Of a stretch of 64,000 bases of DNA, positions 17,267 through 26,519 are shown piece by piece. Under the pieces are notes generated by a model. It made no database searches. It was given only the letters and a program-made list of their open reading frames with translations, and was not told the DNA's origin. The translations under genes and the position numbers were made by a program. The DNA comes from an uncultured Lachnospiraceae bacterium (GTDB lineage Bacteria; Bacillota; Clostridia; Lachnospirales; Lachnospiraceae), in assembly GCA_910580195.1 (NCBI GenBank), contig CAJTWA010000001.1, positions 124,001 to 188,000 of the forward strand, in the 5' to 3' direction. Positions within the stretch are counted from its first letter, which is position 1. Every line of letters begins with the position of its first letter.

Positions 17267-17310
17267 CGTGTGCCTGAAAAATGCTTTCCGGCAGATGTAT
17301 GCTACAGTTT
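17267..17310. repeat. Half-copy of the 166-base palindromic element
   Basis: GCGTGTGCCTGAAAAATGCT and the following bases up to AGATGT match one end of the element seen at 47337. The other half is absent. Confidence 0.55.
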
Positions 17311-17364
17311 GCGGGATACCGAAGCCGCCTTGCAGGGATTTATGATGAAAAGGAGGAGAAAAAA

Positions 17365-18315
17365 GTGGCAAAAAAAGTAGTAGAAATAGAAAACTTAGTG
17401 AAACGCTATAAAGAATTGATTGCCTTAGACCACTTGAACCTTACGGTGGAGGAAGGGGAGGTATTTGGGCTGCTGGGGCCGAACGGCTCCGGGAAAACAA
17501 CGGCCATCAACTGCATTTTGGCGCTCCTGTATTTTGACAAGGGCAGCGTGAAGGTGTTCGGGGAGGAAATGCAGCCGGACAGCTACGGGATCAAAAGGCA
17601 GGTTGGGGTGGTCCTGCAGAATGTGGCAGTGTTCGGGGAGCTGACGGTGCAGGAAAATATTGATTATTTCTGCGGCCTTTACATCCCGGATAAAAAGACG
17701 CGGAAACAGTATGTGGAAGAAGCCATCGTGTTTTCCGGGCTGGAGGATTTCCGGAAATTTTACCCGAAAAAACTGTCCGGGGGGCTGCTTCGGCGGCTGA
17801 ACATTGCCTGTGGCATTGCCCATAAGCCGAAATTGATTATTATGGATGAACCTACCGTGGCGGTGGACCCCCAGAGCCGGAACCGGATTTTGGAGGGTAT
17901 CCAGAAGCTGAACCGGGAAGGGGCTACCATCATTTACACCTCCCACTATATGGAGGAAGTGGAGCAGATTTGCAGCCGGATTGCCATACTGGACAAAGGC
18001 AGGTGCGTGGCTTCGGGGACGAAGGAAGAGCTGAAATCCATGATTAAGATGGGGGAAAAAATCCATATGGAGGCGGCGGGGCTTACGCCTTGCCAGATTG
18101 CGGAAATCAAGGAGCTGCGCCATGTGTACCAAGTGGATTATCAGGATGGCATGCTGGAAATCCGCTGCAGCGGCGGGAAACATAACCTTGTACATATCTT
18201 GGATTATTTTGGCAGCAGGGAAATTGGGTTTGGCAGGGTGTATTCCGAACTGCCCACGCTGAATGACGTTTTCTTAGAGATTACGGGGAAGGAGCTGCGG
18301 GACAATGCAGAATGA
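17365..18315 (+). CDS. ABC-2 exporter ATP-binding protein
   Basis: Walker A GPNGSGKTT, Q-loop region VGVVLQNVAVFGELT, signature LSGGLLRRL (LSGGL instead of LSGGQ), Walker B LIIMDEP and H-loop TSHYMEE. It has 316 residues from GTG 17365, chosen because AGGAGG sits 8 bases before it; the upstream in-frame ATG overlaps a repeat remnant. It powers the two ABC-2 permeases downstream. The cargo is unknown; genes of this kind beside DesK/R systems often export peptides, drugs or lipids. Confidence 0.93.
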   Translation: MAKKVVEIENLVKRYKELIALDHLNLTVEEGEVFGLLGPNGSGKTTAINCILALLYFDKGSVKVFGEEMQPDSYGIKRQVGVVLQNVAVFGELTVQENIDYFCGLYIPDKKTRKQYVEEAIVFSGLEDFRKFYPKKLSGGLLRRLNIACGIAHKPKLIIMDEPTVAVDPQSRNRILEGIQKLNREGATIIYTSHYMEEVEQICSRIAILDKGRCVASGTKEELKSMIKMGEKIHMEAAGLTPCQIAEIKELRHVYQVDYQDGMLEIRCSGGKHNLVHILDYFGSREIGFGRVYSELPTLNDVFLEITGKELRDNAE

Positions 18316-18439
18316 AAACATATGCCTGCAGCCCATAAGATGGAAAACAGGTGCAGGTTTCAGGGGGAAAAATAGCATGGAAGGCGTAGCTGCGCCCCGG
18401 CATTTGTGAAAGTATTTTGGCAAGGGAAGGAGAGATATC

Positions 18440-19666
18440 ATGTTTTTTCGGTTATACAAGTATAGCCTTATGCGGTCGGTACGTGACAGGATGACATTGT
18501 TTTGGAGCCTGATTTTCCCAGTTATCCTCGGGAGCCTGTTCGCTGTGGCTTTTGGGAGCTATACGGACAAAGAAGTGCTGTTCCATCAGGTTCCGGTGGC
18601 CTATGTGCAGGAGGAGGGGGCGGATGAAAATTTTTCCCTGCTGCTGGAAACCTTGGAAAAGGACAATGGGCTGGTACAGGTGGAAAAGGTTACGGAAAAA
18701 GAGGCCGAAAAACTTCTGCGGGAAGGGGACGTGGAAGGGATTTTTAAGAATGGAATAAAGGGAGGGGAAAATACGGAAAGCAGCCGTGTTAAGGCAGAAG
18801 GCGTGGCAGCTGGGCCAGAAAGCCAATTGGGAGGAGGCGTGCTGGAAAAGTCTGGCATTTCCCTTGTGGTAACAGGGCAGGGGATGAACCAGACGATTTT
18901 AAAGTCTGTTTTGGAACAGTATGAGCGTACCCGGGGGACTTTGCTGAAAATAGGGAAGGAGCGGCCAGAGGGGATTGCAAAGGCAGCGGCGGCCTTGGAA
19001 GAGGATTTCAGCTACCTGCGGGAAGGAGGCCTTGGGGATGCTGCGTCGAACAGCGTTTTGGACTATTTCTATTCGCTGATTGCCATGGACTGCCTGATGG
19101 GGGCAACTGTGGGGCTGATGTGCGCAGTGGAATTTAAGGCAAATTTAAGCCCTTTGGCAGCAAGGAGGATGGCGGCAGGCACCAGCCGGTTCCTGTTGCT
19201 TTGGCCGGATTTGGCGGCTAAGGTGACGATGCAGTTTGTGTACCTTATTTTTTCTGCCAGCTACCTGATCTTTGTGCTGGATGTGCCCCTTGGGGATCAG
19301 TGGGGGTTCCTGCTGCTGACGCTTTTTATAGGGAGCATGATGGGTGTCGTGCTGGGATTTTTTATCGGCGTGTGCGGTAGGATGGCCTATCCGGTGAAAG
19401 AAGCCCTTTGCATCATGGTTATGATGGTATCCAGCTTTTTCAGCGGGCTCATGATAGACGGGATCCAGCGGTTCGTGGAGCGGTATGTGCCGGCTTTTGC
19501 CCGGGTGAACCCTGCGACTTTGATTGCAAAAGCATGCTGCAGCCTGAATATTTACGATACTTATGGGCGGTATCTGGAAAATATGGGGATGATGCTGGCC
19601 TTAACCGCAGCGCTGGCAGCAGGGGCTTTCCTGATTGTGAGGAGGGAACGGTATGCAGGTATTTAA
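18440..19666 (+). CDS. ABC-2 family permease 1
   Basis: A 408-residue permease with an N-terminal membrane helix (MTLFWSLIFPVILGSLFAVAF), a large extracytoplasmic region (about residues 45-195) and five further helices, ending AAGAFLIVRRERYAGI. This YhgE/NatB-like layout is typical of ABC-2 exporters. GGAAGGAGA precedes the ATG. It overlaps the next permease gene by 14 bases, indicating translational coupling and a heterodimeric channel. Confidence 0.88.
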   Translation: MFFRLYKYSLMRSVRDRMTLFWSLIFPVILGSLFAVAFGSYTDKEVLFHQVPVAYVQEEGADENFSLLLETLEKDNGLVQVEKVTEKEAEKLLREGDVEGIFKNGIKGGENTESSRVKAEGVAAGPESQLGGGVLEKSGISLVVTGQGMNQTILKSVLEQYERTRGTLLKIGKERPEGIAKAAAALEEDFSYLREGGLGDAASNSVLDYFYSLIAMDCLMGATVGLMCAVEFKANLSPLAARRMAAGTSRFLLLWPDLAAKVTMQFVYLIFSASYLIFVLDVPLGDQWGFLLLTLFIGSMMGVVLGFFIGVCGRMAYPVKEALCIMVMMVSSFFSGLMIDGIQRFVERYVPAFARVNPATLIAKACCSLNIYDTYGRYLENMGMMLALTAALAAGAFLIVRRERYAGI

Positions 19667-20804
19667 AGCTTTTTTCCGGATTGTAAATAAAAATAAGATG
19701 CCGCTTTTCATGTACATTGTGATTTATTTGGCGCTTACGCTGATTATTGGGAGTGTCATGGAGGAAAACAGCCAGGCGGAATTTTCCGGGGTTTCCTTGG
19801 ATATTGGGCTGGAAAACCAGGACCAAGGCAGCCTTGGGAGGGGGCTTGAGGAATATTTAGGCACCCAGAACCAAATTTCAAGCGTCCCGGAAGAAAAAGA
19901 GGATTTGCAGGATGCTATGTACTATGGGGAACTGGATTATGTCCTTGTGATACCGGAGGATTTTACGGAAAAATTCCAAGCTGGGGAGCAGGAAGGGATC
20001 TTGGACGGGAGGGCTGTGCCCGGCAGCAGCAGCGCATATTTGGCAGAACAGGAAATTACGGGTTACCTAAGGAGCCTTTCTATGTACCTGAAAGCAGGAT
20101 GCAGCGCAAAAGAAGCAGCATCTTGGGCGCTGGCAGACATGGGGCGGAAGGCAGAGGTGGAGTTCTTGGAAGAAGGGGAAGGCCAGGGGATGCCCCGGGG
20201 GTTCTACTATTTCCAATATATCCCATATGTGTTCCTGATATTGATGATTTTAGGCGTGGGGGGCTGCATGAACACGTTCAAGGAGAAAGACCTGGCGGCG
20301 AGGAATAAATGCTCCTCTATGTCCTTCCTAAGCCAGAACCTGCAGATTTTTCTGGGGTGCGCGGCTTATATGCTGGCAGTGTATGGGATATTTATGGGGA
20401 TGGCCTGCCTGAGCGTTAGGGATTATATGTTCAGCCTGCAGGGGGCTTTCAATGCGGCCAACGCCTTTTTGTTTGGCATCTGTTCGTTAAGCGTTGCTTG
20501 GTTTACCGTGCAGTTTGCGCAGAATTCACAGATGCTGACGGTGATGAGCAATGTATTTGGGCTGGGCTTCAGCTTCCTTGGCGGCGTGTTTGTGTCGCTG
20601 GATTTGATGGGGGAGGGGGCAAGGAAGATGGCGAAGTTTGTGCCTTCTTACTGGTATGTGGCGGCTAATGAGGAGATTCAGAAGTTGGAAACTTTTGCAG
20701 ATGGGGGGAAGGTGTTCCAGTCTTTTGGGATGGTGCTGGTGTTTTCGTTAGCATTTTTCTCGGCGGGGCTGTTGGTGGGCAGGATGAAGGTGAAGGAAAG
20801 GTAA
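19653..20804 (+). CDS. ABC-2 family permease 2
   Basis: A 383-residue paralogue-like partner of the previous gene. It has the N-terminal helix LFMYIVIYLALTLIIGSVM, an outer domain to about residue 180, then helices such as YVFLILMILGVGGCMNTFKEKD and a terminal helix before GRMKVKER. It starts inside the previous gene with GGAGGG upstream. It completes an ATPase-permease-permease exporter under probable control of the divergent two-component system. Confidence 0.88.
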   Translation: MQVFKAFFRIVNKNKMPLFMYIVIYLALTLIIGSVMEENSQAEFSGVSLDIGLENQDQGSLGRGLEEYLGTQNQISSVPEEKEDLQDAMYYGELDYVLVIPEDFTEKFQAGEQEGILDGRAVPGSSSAYLAEQEITGYLRSLSMYLKAGCSAKEAASWALADMGRKAEVEFLEEGEGQGMPRGFYYFQYIPYVFLILMILGVGGCMNTFKEKDLAARNKCSSMSFLSQNLQIFLGCAAYMLAVYGIFMGMACLSVRDYMFSLQGAFNAANAFLFGICSLSVAWFTVQFAQNSQMLTVMSNVFGLGFSFLGGVFVSLDLMGEGARKMAKFVPSYWYVAANEEIQKLETFADGGKVFQSFGMVLVFSLAFFSAGLLVGRMKVKER

Positions 20805-20931
20805 GGGGAAGGGCGGCGGTTTATGGGGAGAGAACAAAAGTGCGCTCCGCTCACCCCCGCGCCCTACTTCCTTGGCAAGCGCAGCTTTTGTTCCGCGCGC
20901 GAAGCTGCGTATCATTGCCCAAAGGGCTTTT

Positions 20932-20960
20932 CTTTCATAGGACGTTCTTTCCTATGAAAG
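20932..20960. other. Perfect 11-bp hairpin downstream of the exporter
   Basis: CTTTCATAGGA and TCCTATGAAAG flank a 7-base loop. A further GC-rich hairpin (CGCAGCTT/AAGCTGCG) lies just upstream at about 20879-20908. Together they may end the exporter transcript. Confidence 0.5.
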
Positions 20961-20966
20961 AAAAAG

Positions 20967-20996
20967 AAAGCCGCCCTGCATGTGCAGGACGGCTTT
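20967..20996 (-). terminator. Intrinsic terminator of typA
   Basis: Arms of 14 bases (AAAGCCG-CCTGCA type, one mismatch). On the minus strand they are followed by TTTCTTTTTCTTTC. Confidence 0.8.
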
Positions 20997-21002
20997 GAGC
21001 AT

Positions 21003-22832
<1,830 letters not shown>

Positions 22833-22971
22833 AAATAAATCCTTCTTTCTAATGTTGTAGCTGCCACAATGTGCCGCGCCATAGCTTGGAAAGCTGTGGG
22901 CAGCTTTGGCACGCCTTATGCTTTGGCAGGGCAGATGATGCGCGCTGCCGGCGCAAACCGTATCTTTCGAT

Positions 22972-22999
22972 ATTTTACCATATAATTTGCATTTGGCAA
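22972..22999 (-). promoter_or_regulatory. Candidate typA promoter
   Basis: On the minus strand TTGCCA (22999-22994), 16 bases, TAAAAT (22977-22972). A leader of about 130 bases would follow, containing GC-rich inverted repeats (about 22868-22960) that could fold. Confidence 0.4.
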
Positions 23000-23035
23000 G
23001 GTTTTTCTTAGGAAACTGTGCACTAACAGCGTAGA

Positions 23036-23416
23036 TTAGGGCAGTTTTTCATGGTTGCTTGGGTTTTCGGCATAAAATGGAAGAGCTAGTTCCATGGTTT
23101 GCAGAATATAGTCTTTTCCAGTACGGTTCAGGCGTTGGAAATTGTGAATCAGACGTTTTTCCTCAGCGGAAAGGGAGGGGACAGGTATTTGCGGCGGTTC
23201 CTCTATTCCTAGAAGCCAAGAAACAGAAACGTTTAGGACCTCGGCAAATCTGATGAGCATATTGTGGGTAGCATCTTCTACTTTGCCATGTTCATATTTT
23301 GAGATGCTTGCCTCGGATAGGCCGACTTTTTGGGCAAGTTCTTTTTGCGTAAGCCCAGTTTCTTTCCGTTTGTCTTTGATGCGATGCCCGATTGCAGTAT
23401 AGTTCACATTTACCAT
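23036..23416 (-). CDS. XRE-family transcriptional regulator
   Basis: An N-terminal HTH (KDKRKETGLTQKELAQKVGLSEASISKYEHG) with a dimerisation tail of ~60 residues (SAEEKRLIHNFQRLN...). It has 126 residues, the phage-repressor-like size. AAGGAGG precedes the ATG. It is divergent from a small Cro-like gene, an arrangement like a C1/Cro pair, but without phage genes nearby. The target is probably the shared intergenic region. Confidence 0.88.
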   Translation of the reverse strand: MVNVNYTAIGHRIKDKRKETGLTQKELAQKVGLSEASISKYEHGKVEDATHNMLIRFAEVLNVSVSWLLGIEEPPQIPVPSLSAEEKRLIHNFQRLNRTGKDYILQTMELALPFYAENPSNHEKLP

Positions 23417-23530
23417 GGGGAACCTCCTTTTTGATTTAGTCTTATTTTATATCACAAATAGGTAAAACACAACTTATTTTCATCTGGCCACATTATGTGT
23501 AACAGTGTGGAAATATTTTTCGTCTAATGG

Positions 23531-23559
23531 TTGATTTTCTTGTCGAAGATTGGTATAGT
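23531..23559 (+). promoter_or_regulatory. Promoter of the small Cro-like gene and acyltransferase
   Basis: TTGATT (23531-23536), 17 bases, TATAGT (23554-23559). The start would be near 23566. Confidence 0.6.
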
Positions 23560-23571
23560 AAATTGTAAAAC

Positions 23572-23586
23572 TTTCGTTTAACGAAA
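23572..23586. promoter_or_regulatory. Operator candidate just after the transcription start
   Basis: TTTCGTTTAACGAAA, 7-base arms with a 1-base centre, sits at about +6 to +20. A two-mismatch copy, TTTCTTTAAACGAAA, lies at 23816-23830 inside the end of the small gene. Confidence 0.55.
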
Positions 23587-23601
23587 AATAGGAGGGATAG
23601 G

Positions 23602-23859
23602 ATGATAGCGAATATAGAAGAATTTGAGAGGAAGTTAGTGGACAATGAGCTCAATAGAAAGCAGCTTGCTGAAAAAATGTGTCTTCCGGCATCAGTACTT
23701 ACTGCAAAATTAGAGGGAAACGAGGAAGATTTTATGCTTTCTGAAATGGTAACAATTGCTCAGATTACACAAATGAGCGAAGCAGAATTCATGCTTATTT
23801 TTTTTGATGAAAAACTTTCTTTAAACGAAAGAAATGAAAAAATGGTAGTAACAGCATAA
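23602..23859 (+). CDS. Small Cro-like / DUF739-like DNA-binding protein
   Basis: 85 residues. LNRKQLAEKMCLPASVLTAKLEGNE looks like a compact helix-turn-helix of the DUF739 type, followed by an acidic hydrophobic segment (MSEAEFMLIFFDEKL). It has an AGGAGGG ribosome-binding site. It is flanked by two copies of a TTTCGTT-type palindrome, so it may regulate itself and the acyltransferase 18 bases downstream. The family assignment is by pattern only. Confidence 0.6.
   Translation: MIANIEEFERKLVDNELNRKQLAEKMCLPASVLTAKLEGNEEDFMLSEMVTIAQITQMSEAEFMLIFFDEKLSLNERNEKMVVTA
23816..23830. promoter_or_regulatory. Second copy of the TTTCGTT palindrome
   Basis: TTTCTTTAAACGAAA, two differences from 23572-23586. 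It is located in the last codons of the Cro-like gene, about 50 bases before the acyltransferase. Confidence 0.4.
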
Positions 23860-23877
23860 TACAGGGAGGCCATATAT

Positions 23878-24900
23878 ATGACAAAGGAAAATGTTTTTTC
23901 TGGCAGGGACGCCAGTATGGATGTAGTAAAAGGTATTGGGATTATTCTTGTTGTGATAGGCCATGCAAACCGTTCTACGCTTCTGGGAAAGATGATTTAT
24001 GGATTTCACATGCCATTATTTTTTATCATAGCCGGAATGTTTTATAATAAGGAAAAATGGGAGAAACTTGGAGGGATAGAATTAGTGAGAAATCGGGCAA
24101 AATCCTACTTAGTTCCATACTTTTCCATGGCTGGGATTAATCTTGTATTAAATGCAATTGATGAAATGGCGGTATATGATGTTTTTGGAGAATGGCTGGA
24201 TGCACAGGTGTACCATGTTGGCTGGATTGCATATGCCACAGGTTTGTCTAAGTTATCGCCCAATTGCTCTCCCTTGTGGTTTTTACCATGTCTGTTTCTT
24301 TCTTATATTATTTTTTATTTTATTTTGCAGCTGAAGCTAAGTACCCAGATGGGGGTATGTGCATTGCTGATTCTCTTAAATAAAATGATTTTTATGGTTT
24401 TGCCAAAAATAACGCCTAAAGTCCTCCCATGGCATATGGACACGGCATTGGTGGGAGCAGTACTTATGGTGGTTGGCTACCAGATTAAAGAACAGGGATG
24501 GCAGAAGACGGCAGAAAAAAATATTTTCCTATTTTTATTGTTGCTTGGTATAGGAGGGATTGCTGGTTGGATGAATTTGGGGAAGGTAGCATTTGCGTCC
24601 AATAGAATTGGGAATCCCATTTTTATGGTGCTCTATGCCTGTTCTATGACATTAGTGCTGATTGCAGTTGGAGGGAAAATATGTAAGGCAGCAGTTGGCA
24701 GATTTTTGGTGTTTTGTGGAAATTCCACTATGGTTTTTATGGGATTTAATTATTTCTTTAACCGCCATACCGAGAGAGTATGGAAGGCAATCCCAATCCT
24801 GAATAAGTACGAATACCACTGGATTCTAAAGGTAATTGTGGTGACAATGTGCCTTTCATTTACTAGCAGTATGTGGAAAAAATGTAAAGCATGGGTTTAG
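23878..24900 (+). CDS. Acyltransferase family 3 membrane protein
   Basis: A polytopic protein of 340 residues with about ten hydrophobic helices. The N-terminal family motif RDASMDVVKGIGIILVVIGHAN contains the key His, and GFHMPLFFIIAGMFY follows. Members O-acetylate or otherwise acylate cell-surface glycans. The gene is visibly more AT-rich than its neighbours, and with the two regulators it forms an insert between typA and gldA, which suggests horizontal acquisition. GGGAGG precedes the ATG. The acceptor is unknown. Confidence 0.88.
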   Translation: MTKENVFSGRDASMDVVKGIGIILVVIGHANRSTLLGKMIYGFHMPLFFIIAGMFYNKEKWEKLGGIELVRNRAKSYLVPYFSMAGINLVLNAIDEMAVYDVFGEWLDAQVYHVGWIAYATGLSKLSPNCSPLWFLPCLFLSYIIFYFILQLKLSTQMGVCALLILLNKMIFMVLPKITPKVLPWHMDTALVGAVLMVVGYQIKEQGWQKTAEKNIFLFLLLLGIGGIAGWMNLGKVAFASNRIGNPIFMVLYACSMTLVLIAVGGKICKAAVGRFLVFCGNSTMVFMGFNYFFNRHTERVWKAIPILNKYEYHWILKVIVVTMCLSFTSSMWKKCKAWV

Positions 24901-24927
24901 GTTCTTGAAAATTTTCACCAAAATACA

Positions 24928-25107
24928 GGCAATGAAGGGCTGCCCTTCCTTTAAGCAAACTATTTATGGGCGTCCTTAGTGCAGGTGAAATCCACTGCTT
25001 ACGGAAACTTAGGAAGGTCAGCTTTCCTGAGTTCCTTAGTTGCAGTTAGCAGTTAGTTCGCCGGAACGTTGCCCAGTTTGTGTGGGGAGGGGCAGCCCTT
25101 CATTGCC
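24928..25107 (+). repeat. 180-base fold-back element, copy B (full)
   Basis: The outer inverted repeat (GGCAATGAAGGGCTGCCC at the left, complement at the right) differs in sequence from copies A and C-E but is still self-complementary. The inner stem is ACTTAGGAA/TTCCTTAGT. It lies just upstream of the gldA promoter. Confidence 0.85.
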
Positions 25108-25155
25108 GTCCGGCTCCGAAGCCCCTCTTTTTCCTCTATCCACCCAAGAACATGT

Positions 25156-25184
25156 TTGACAAGCCCCCCAAAAACCCTTACAAT
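25156..25184 (+). promoter_or_regulatory. gldA promoter
   Basis: TTGACA (25156-25161), 17 bases, TACAAT (25179-25184): near consensus. Confidence 0.8.
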
Positions 25185-25229
25185 GAAAAAGGAAACATTT
25201 ACCAAAGCAAAGAACAGGAGGTATCCACT

Positions 25230-26327
25230 ATGGCAGGTATTTTAATCAGCCCAAGCAAATATGTGCAGGGCGCAGGGGAATTAAAGAAATTGGGGGAATA
25301 CGCAGAAAAATATGGCAAAAAGGCTTTAGTCCTAATCACATCATCCGGCTTCAAACGGGTTGGGGAGCTTGTAAAAGGCAGCTTCGACGGGAAAGGGGCG
25401 GAAGCTGAATTCAACTACTTTAATGGGGAGTGCAGCAAGACGGAGATTAACCGCCTGATTGGGGTAGTGGAGGAACAGGGCTGCGACATGGTAATCGGCA
25501 TTGGCGGCGGCAAAATCCTAGACACTGCAAAAGCAGTTGCTTACCACAAATCCATGCCTGTATTAATTTGCCCCACCATCGCTTCGACAGACGCGCCCTG
25601 CAGCGCCCTGTCCGTAATCTACACAGACGAAGGCGTGTTTGAGGAGTATTTGTTCCTCCCAGCAAACCCAAACCTCGTCCTGATGGACACCGAGGTTATC
25701 ACAAAATCCCCTGTCCGCTTAACGGTATCCGGCATGGGCGATGCGCTGGCAACGTATTTTGAGGCAAGGGCATGCAAAAACAGCGGGGCCGCAACCTGTG
25801 CCGGAGGCCTTTCCACCTCTGCGGCAATGGCGTTGGCAGAACTTTGTTTCCAGACGCTGATGGAAGAAGGCGTCAAGGCAAAAATAGCATTAAGCGCAGG
25901 TGCATGTACCCCGGCAGTGGAAAAAGTCATTGAAGCAAATACCTTGTTAAGCGGCATAGGGTTTGAAAGCGGCGGGCTTGCAGGCGCCCATGCCATCCAC
26001 AACGGGCTGACGGTTTTGGAAGAGTGCCACCACATGTACCACGGGGAAAAAGTAGCCTTTGGGACAATCACGCAGCTTGTCTTAGAAAACATCCCTTCCG
26101 GGGAATTAGAGGATATCATTACATGGTGCATAGAACTGGGGCTGCCGGTTACCTTAAAGGAATTGGGCGTAGCAGAAGCCACAGACGAGAAGATTATGGC
26201 TGTTGCAACTGCCGCATGTGCAGAAACAGACACTTTGCACAATATGCCTTTTGAAGTGACTCCGGAAACCGTATGCGCTGCCATCAAGGCTGCTGATGCA
26301 TATGGGCATTACTACTTAGGGGATTAG
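25230..26327 (+). CDS. gldA: Glycerol dehydrogenase (iron-containing alcohol dehydrogenase family)
   Basis: It oxidises glycerol to dihydroxyacetone with NAD+, or runs in reverse. NAD-binding GIGGGKILDTAKAVA; metal ligands Asp in ASTDAPCSALSVIY, His in GGLAGAHAIHNGL and His in MYHGEKVAFG. It has 365 residues, the family norm. ATG 25230 (MAGILISPSKYVQG) was chosen: AGGAGG lies 8 bases upstream, it fits the family N-terminus, and the promoter lies between it and the earlier in-frame codons. It forms a single-gene unit. Confidence 0.95.
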   Translation: MAGILISPSKYVQGAGELKKLGEYAEKYGKKALVLITSSGFKRVGELVKGSFDGKGAEAEFNYFNGECSKTEINRLIGVVEEQGCDMVIGIGGGKILDTAKAVAYHKSMPVLICPTIASTDAPCSALSVIYTDEGVFEEYLFLPANPNLVLMDTEVITKSPVRLTVSGMGDALATYFEARACKNSGAATCAGGLSTSAAMALAELCFQTLMEEGVKAKIALSAGACTPAVEKVIEANTLLSGIGFESGGLAGAHAIHNGLTVLEECHHMYHGEKVAFGTITQLVLENIPSGELEDIITWCIELGLPVTLKELGVAEATDEKIMAVATAACAETDTLHNMPFEVTPETVCAAIKAADAYGHYYLGD

Positions 26328-26382
26328 GGCAGGAACTATATTTCAGGAAAGCTTTCCGGTTGTAACAATACCGTTGGGGCAT

Positions 26383-26425
26383 GGGTCCATAACTGTGCGG
26401 CTGTACAGTTATGGGCCCGTTTCCT
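26383..26425 (+). terminator. Terminator-like hairpin after gldA
   Basis: 14-bp stem GGGTCCATAACTGT / ACAGTTATGGGCCC with one G-U pair, then GTTTCCTTTCC. Confidence 0.65.
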
Positions 26426-26438
26426 TTCCAGTTTCCCC

Positions 26439-26467
26439 TTGTATTGGGAAATATGGTCTGCTATAAT
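26439..26467 (+). promoter_or_regulatory. Promoter of the FN3 surface protein
   Basis: TTGTAT (26439-26444), 17 bases, TATAAT (26462-26467). Transcription would start near 26474, 46 bases before the GTG start. Confidence 0.6.
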
Positions 26468-26519
26468 GAAACTTGAACAAAATATTTTTAACAAAATTAG
26501 CAAATATAGGAGGTACATT

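Noticed and set aside
20805..21002. tRNA or small RNA gene in the hairpin-rich region between the exporter and typA
   Set aside because: The hairpins are independent stem-loops with terminator features; no cloverleaf or TΨC-like arm is present.
25080..25229. 50-codon upstream extension of gldA
   Set aside because: It overlaps fold-back element B and the TTGACA-17-TACAAT promoter. The family N-terminus and AGGAGG mark ATG 25230.
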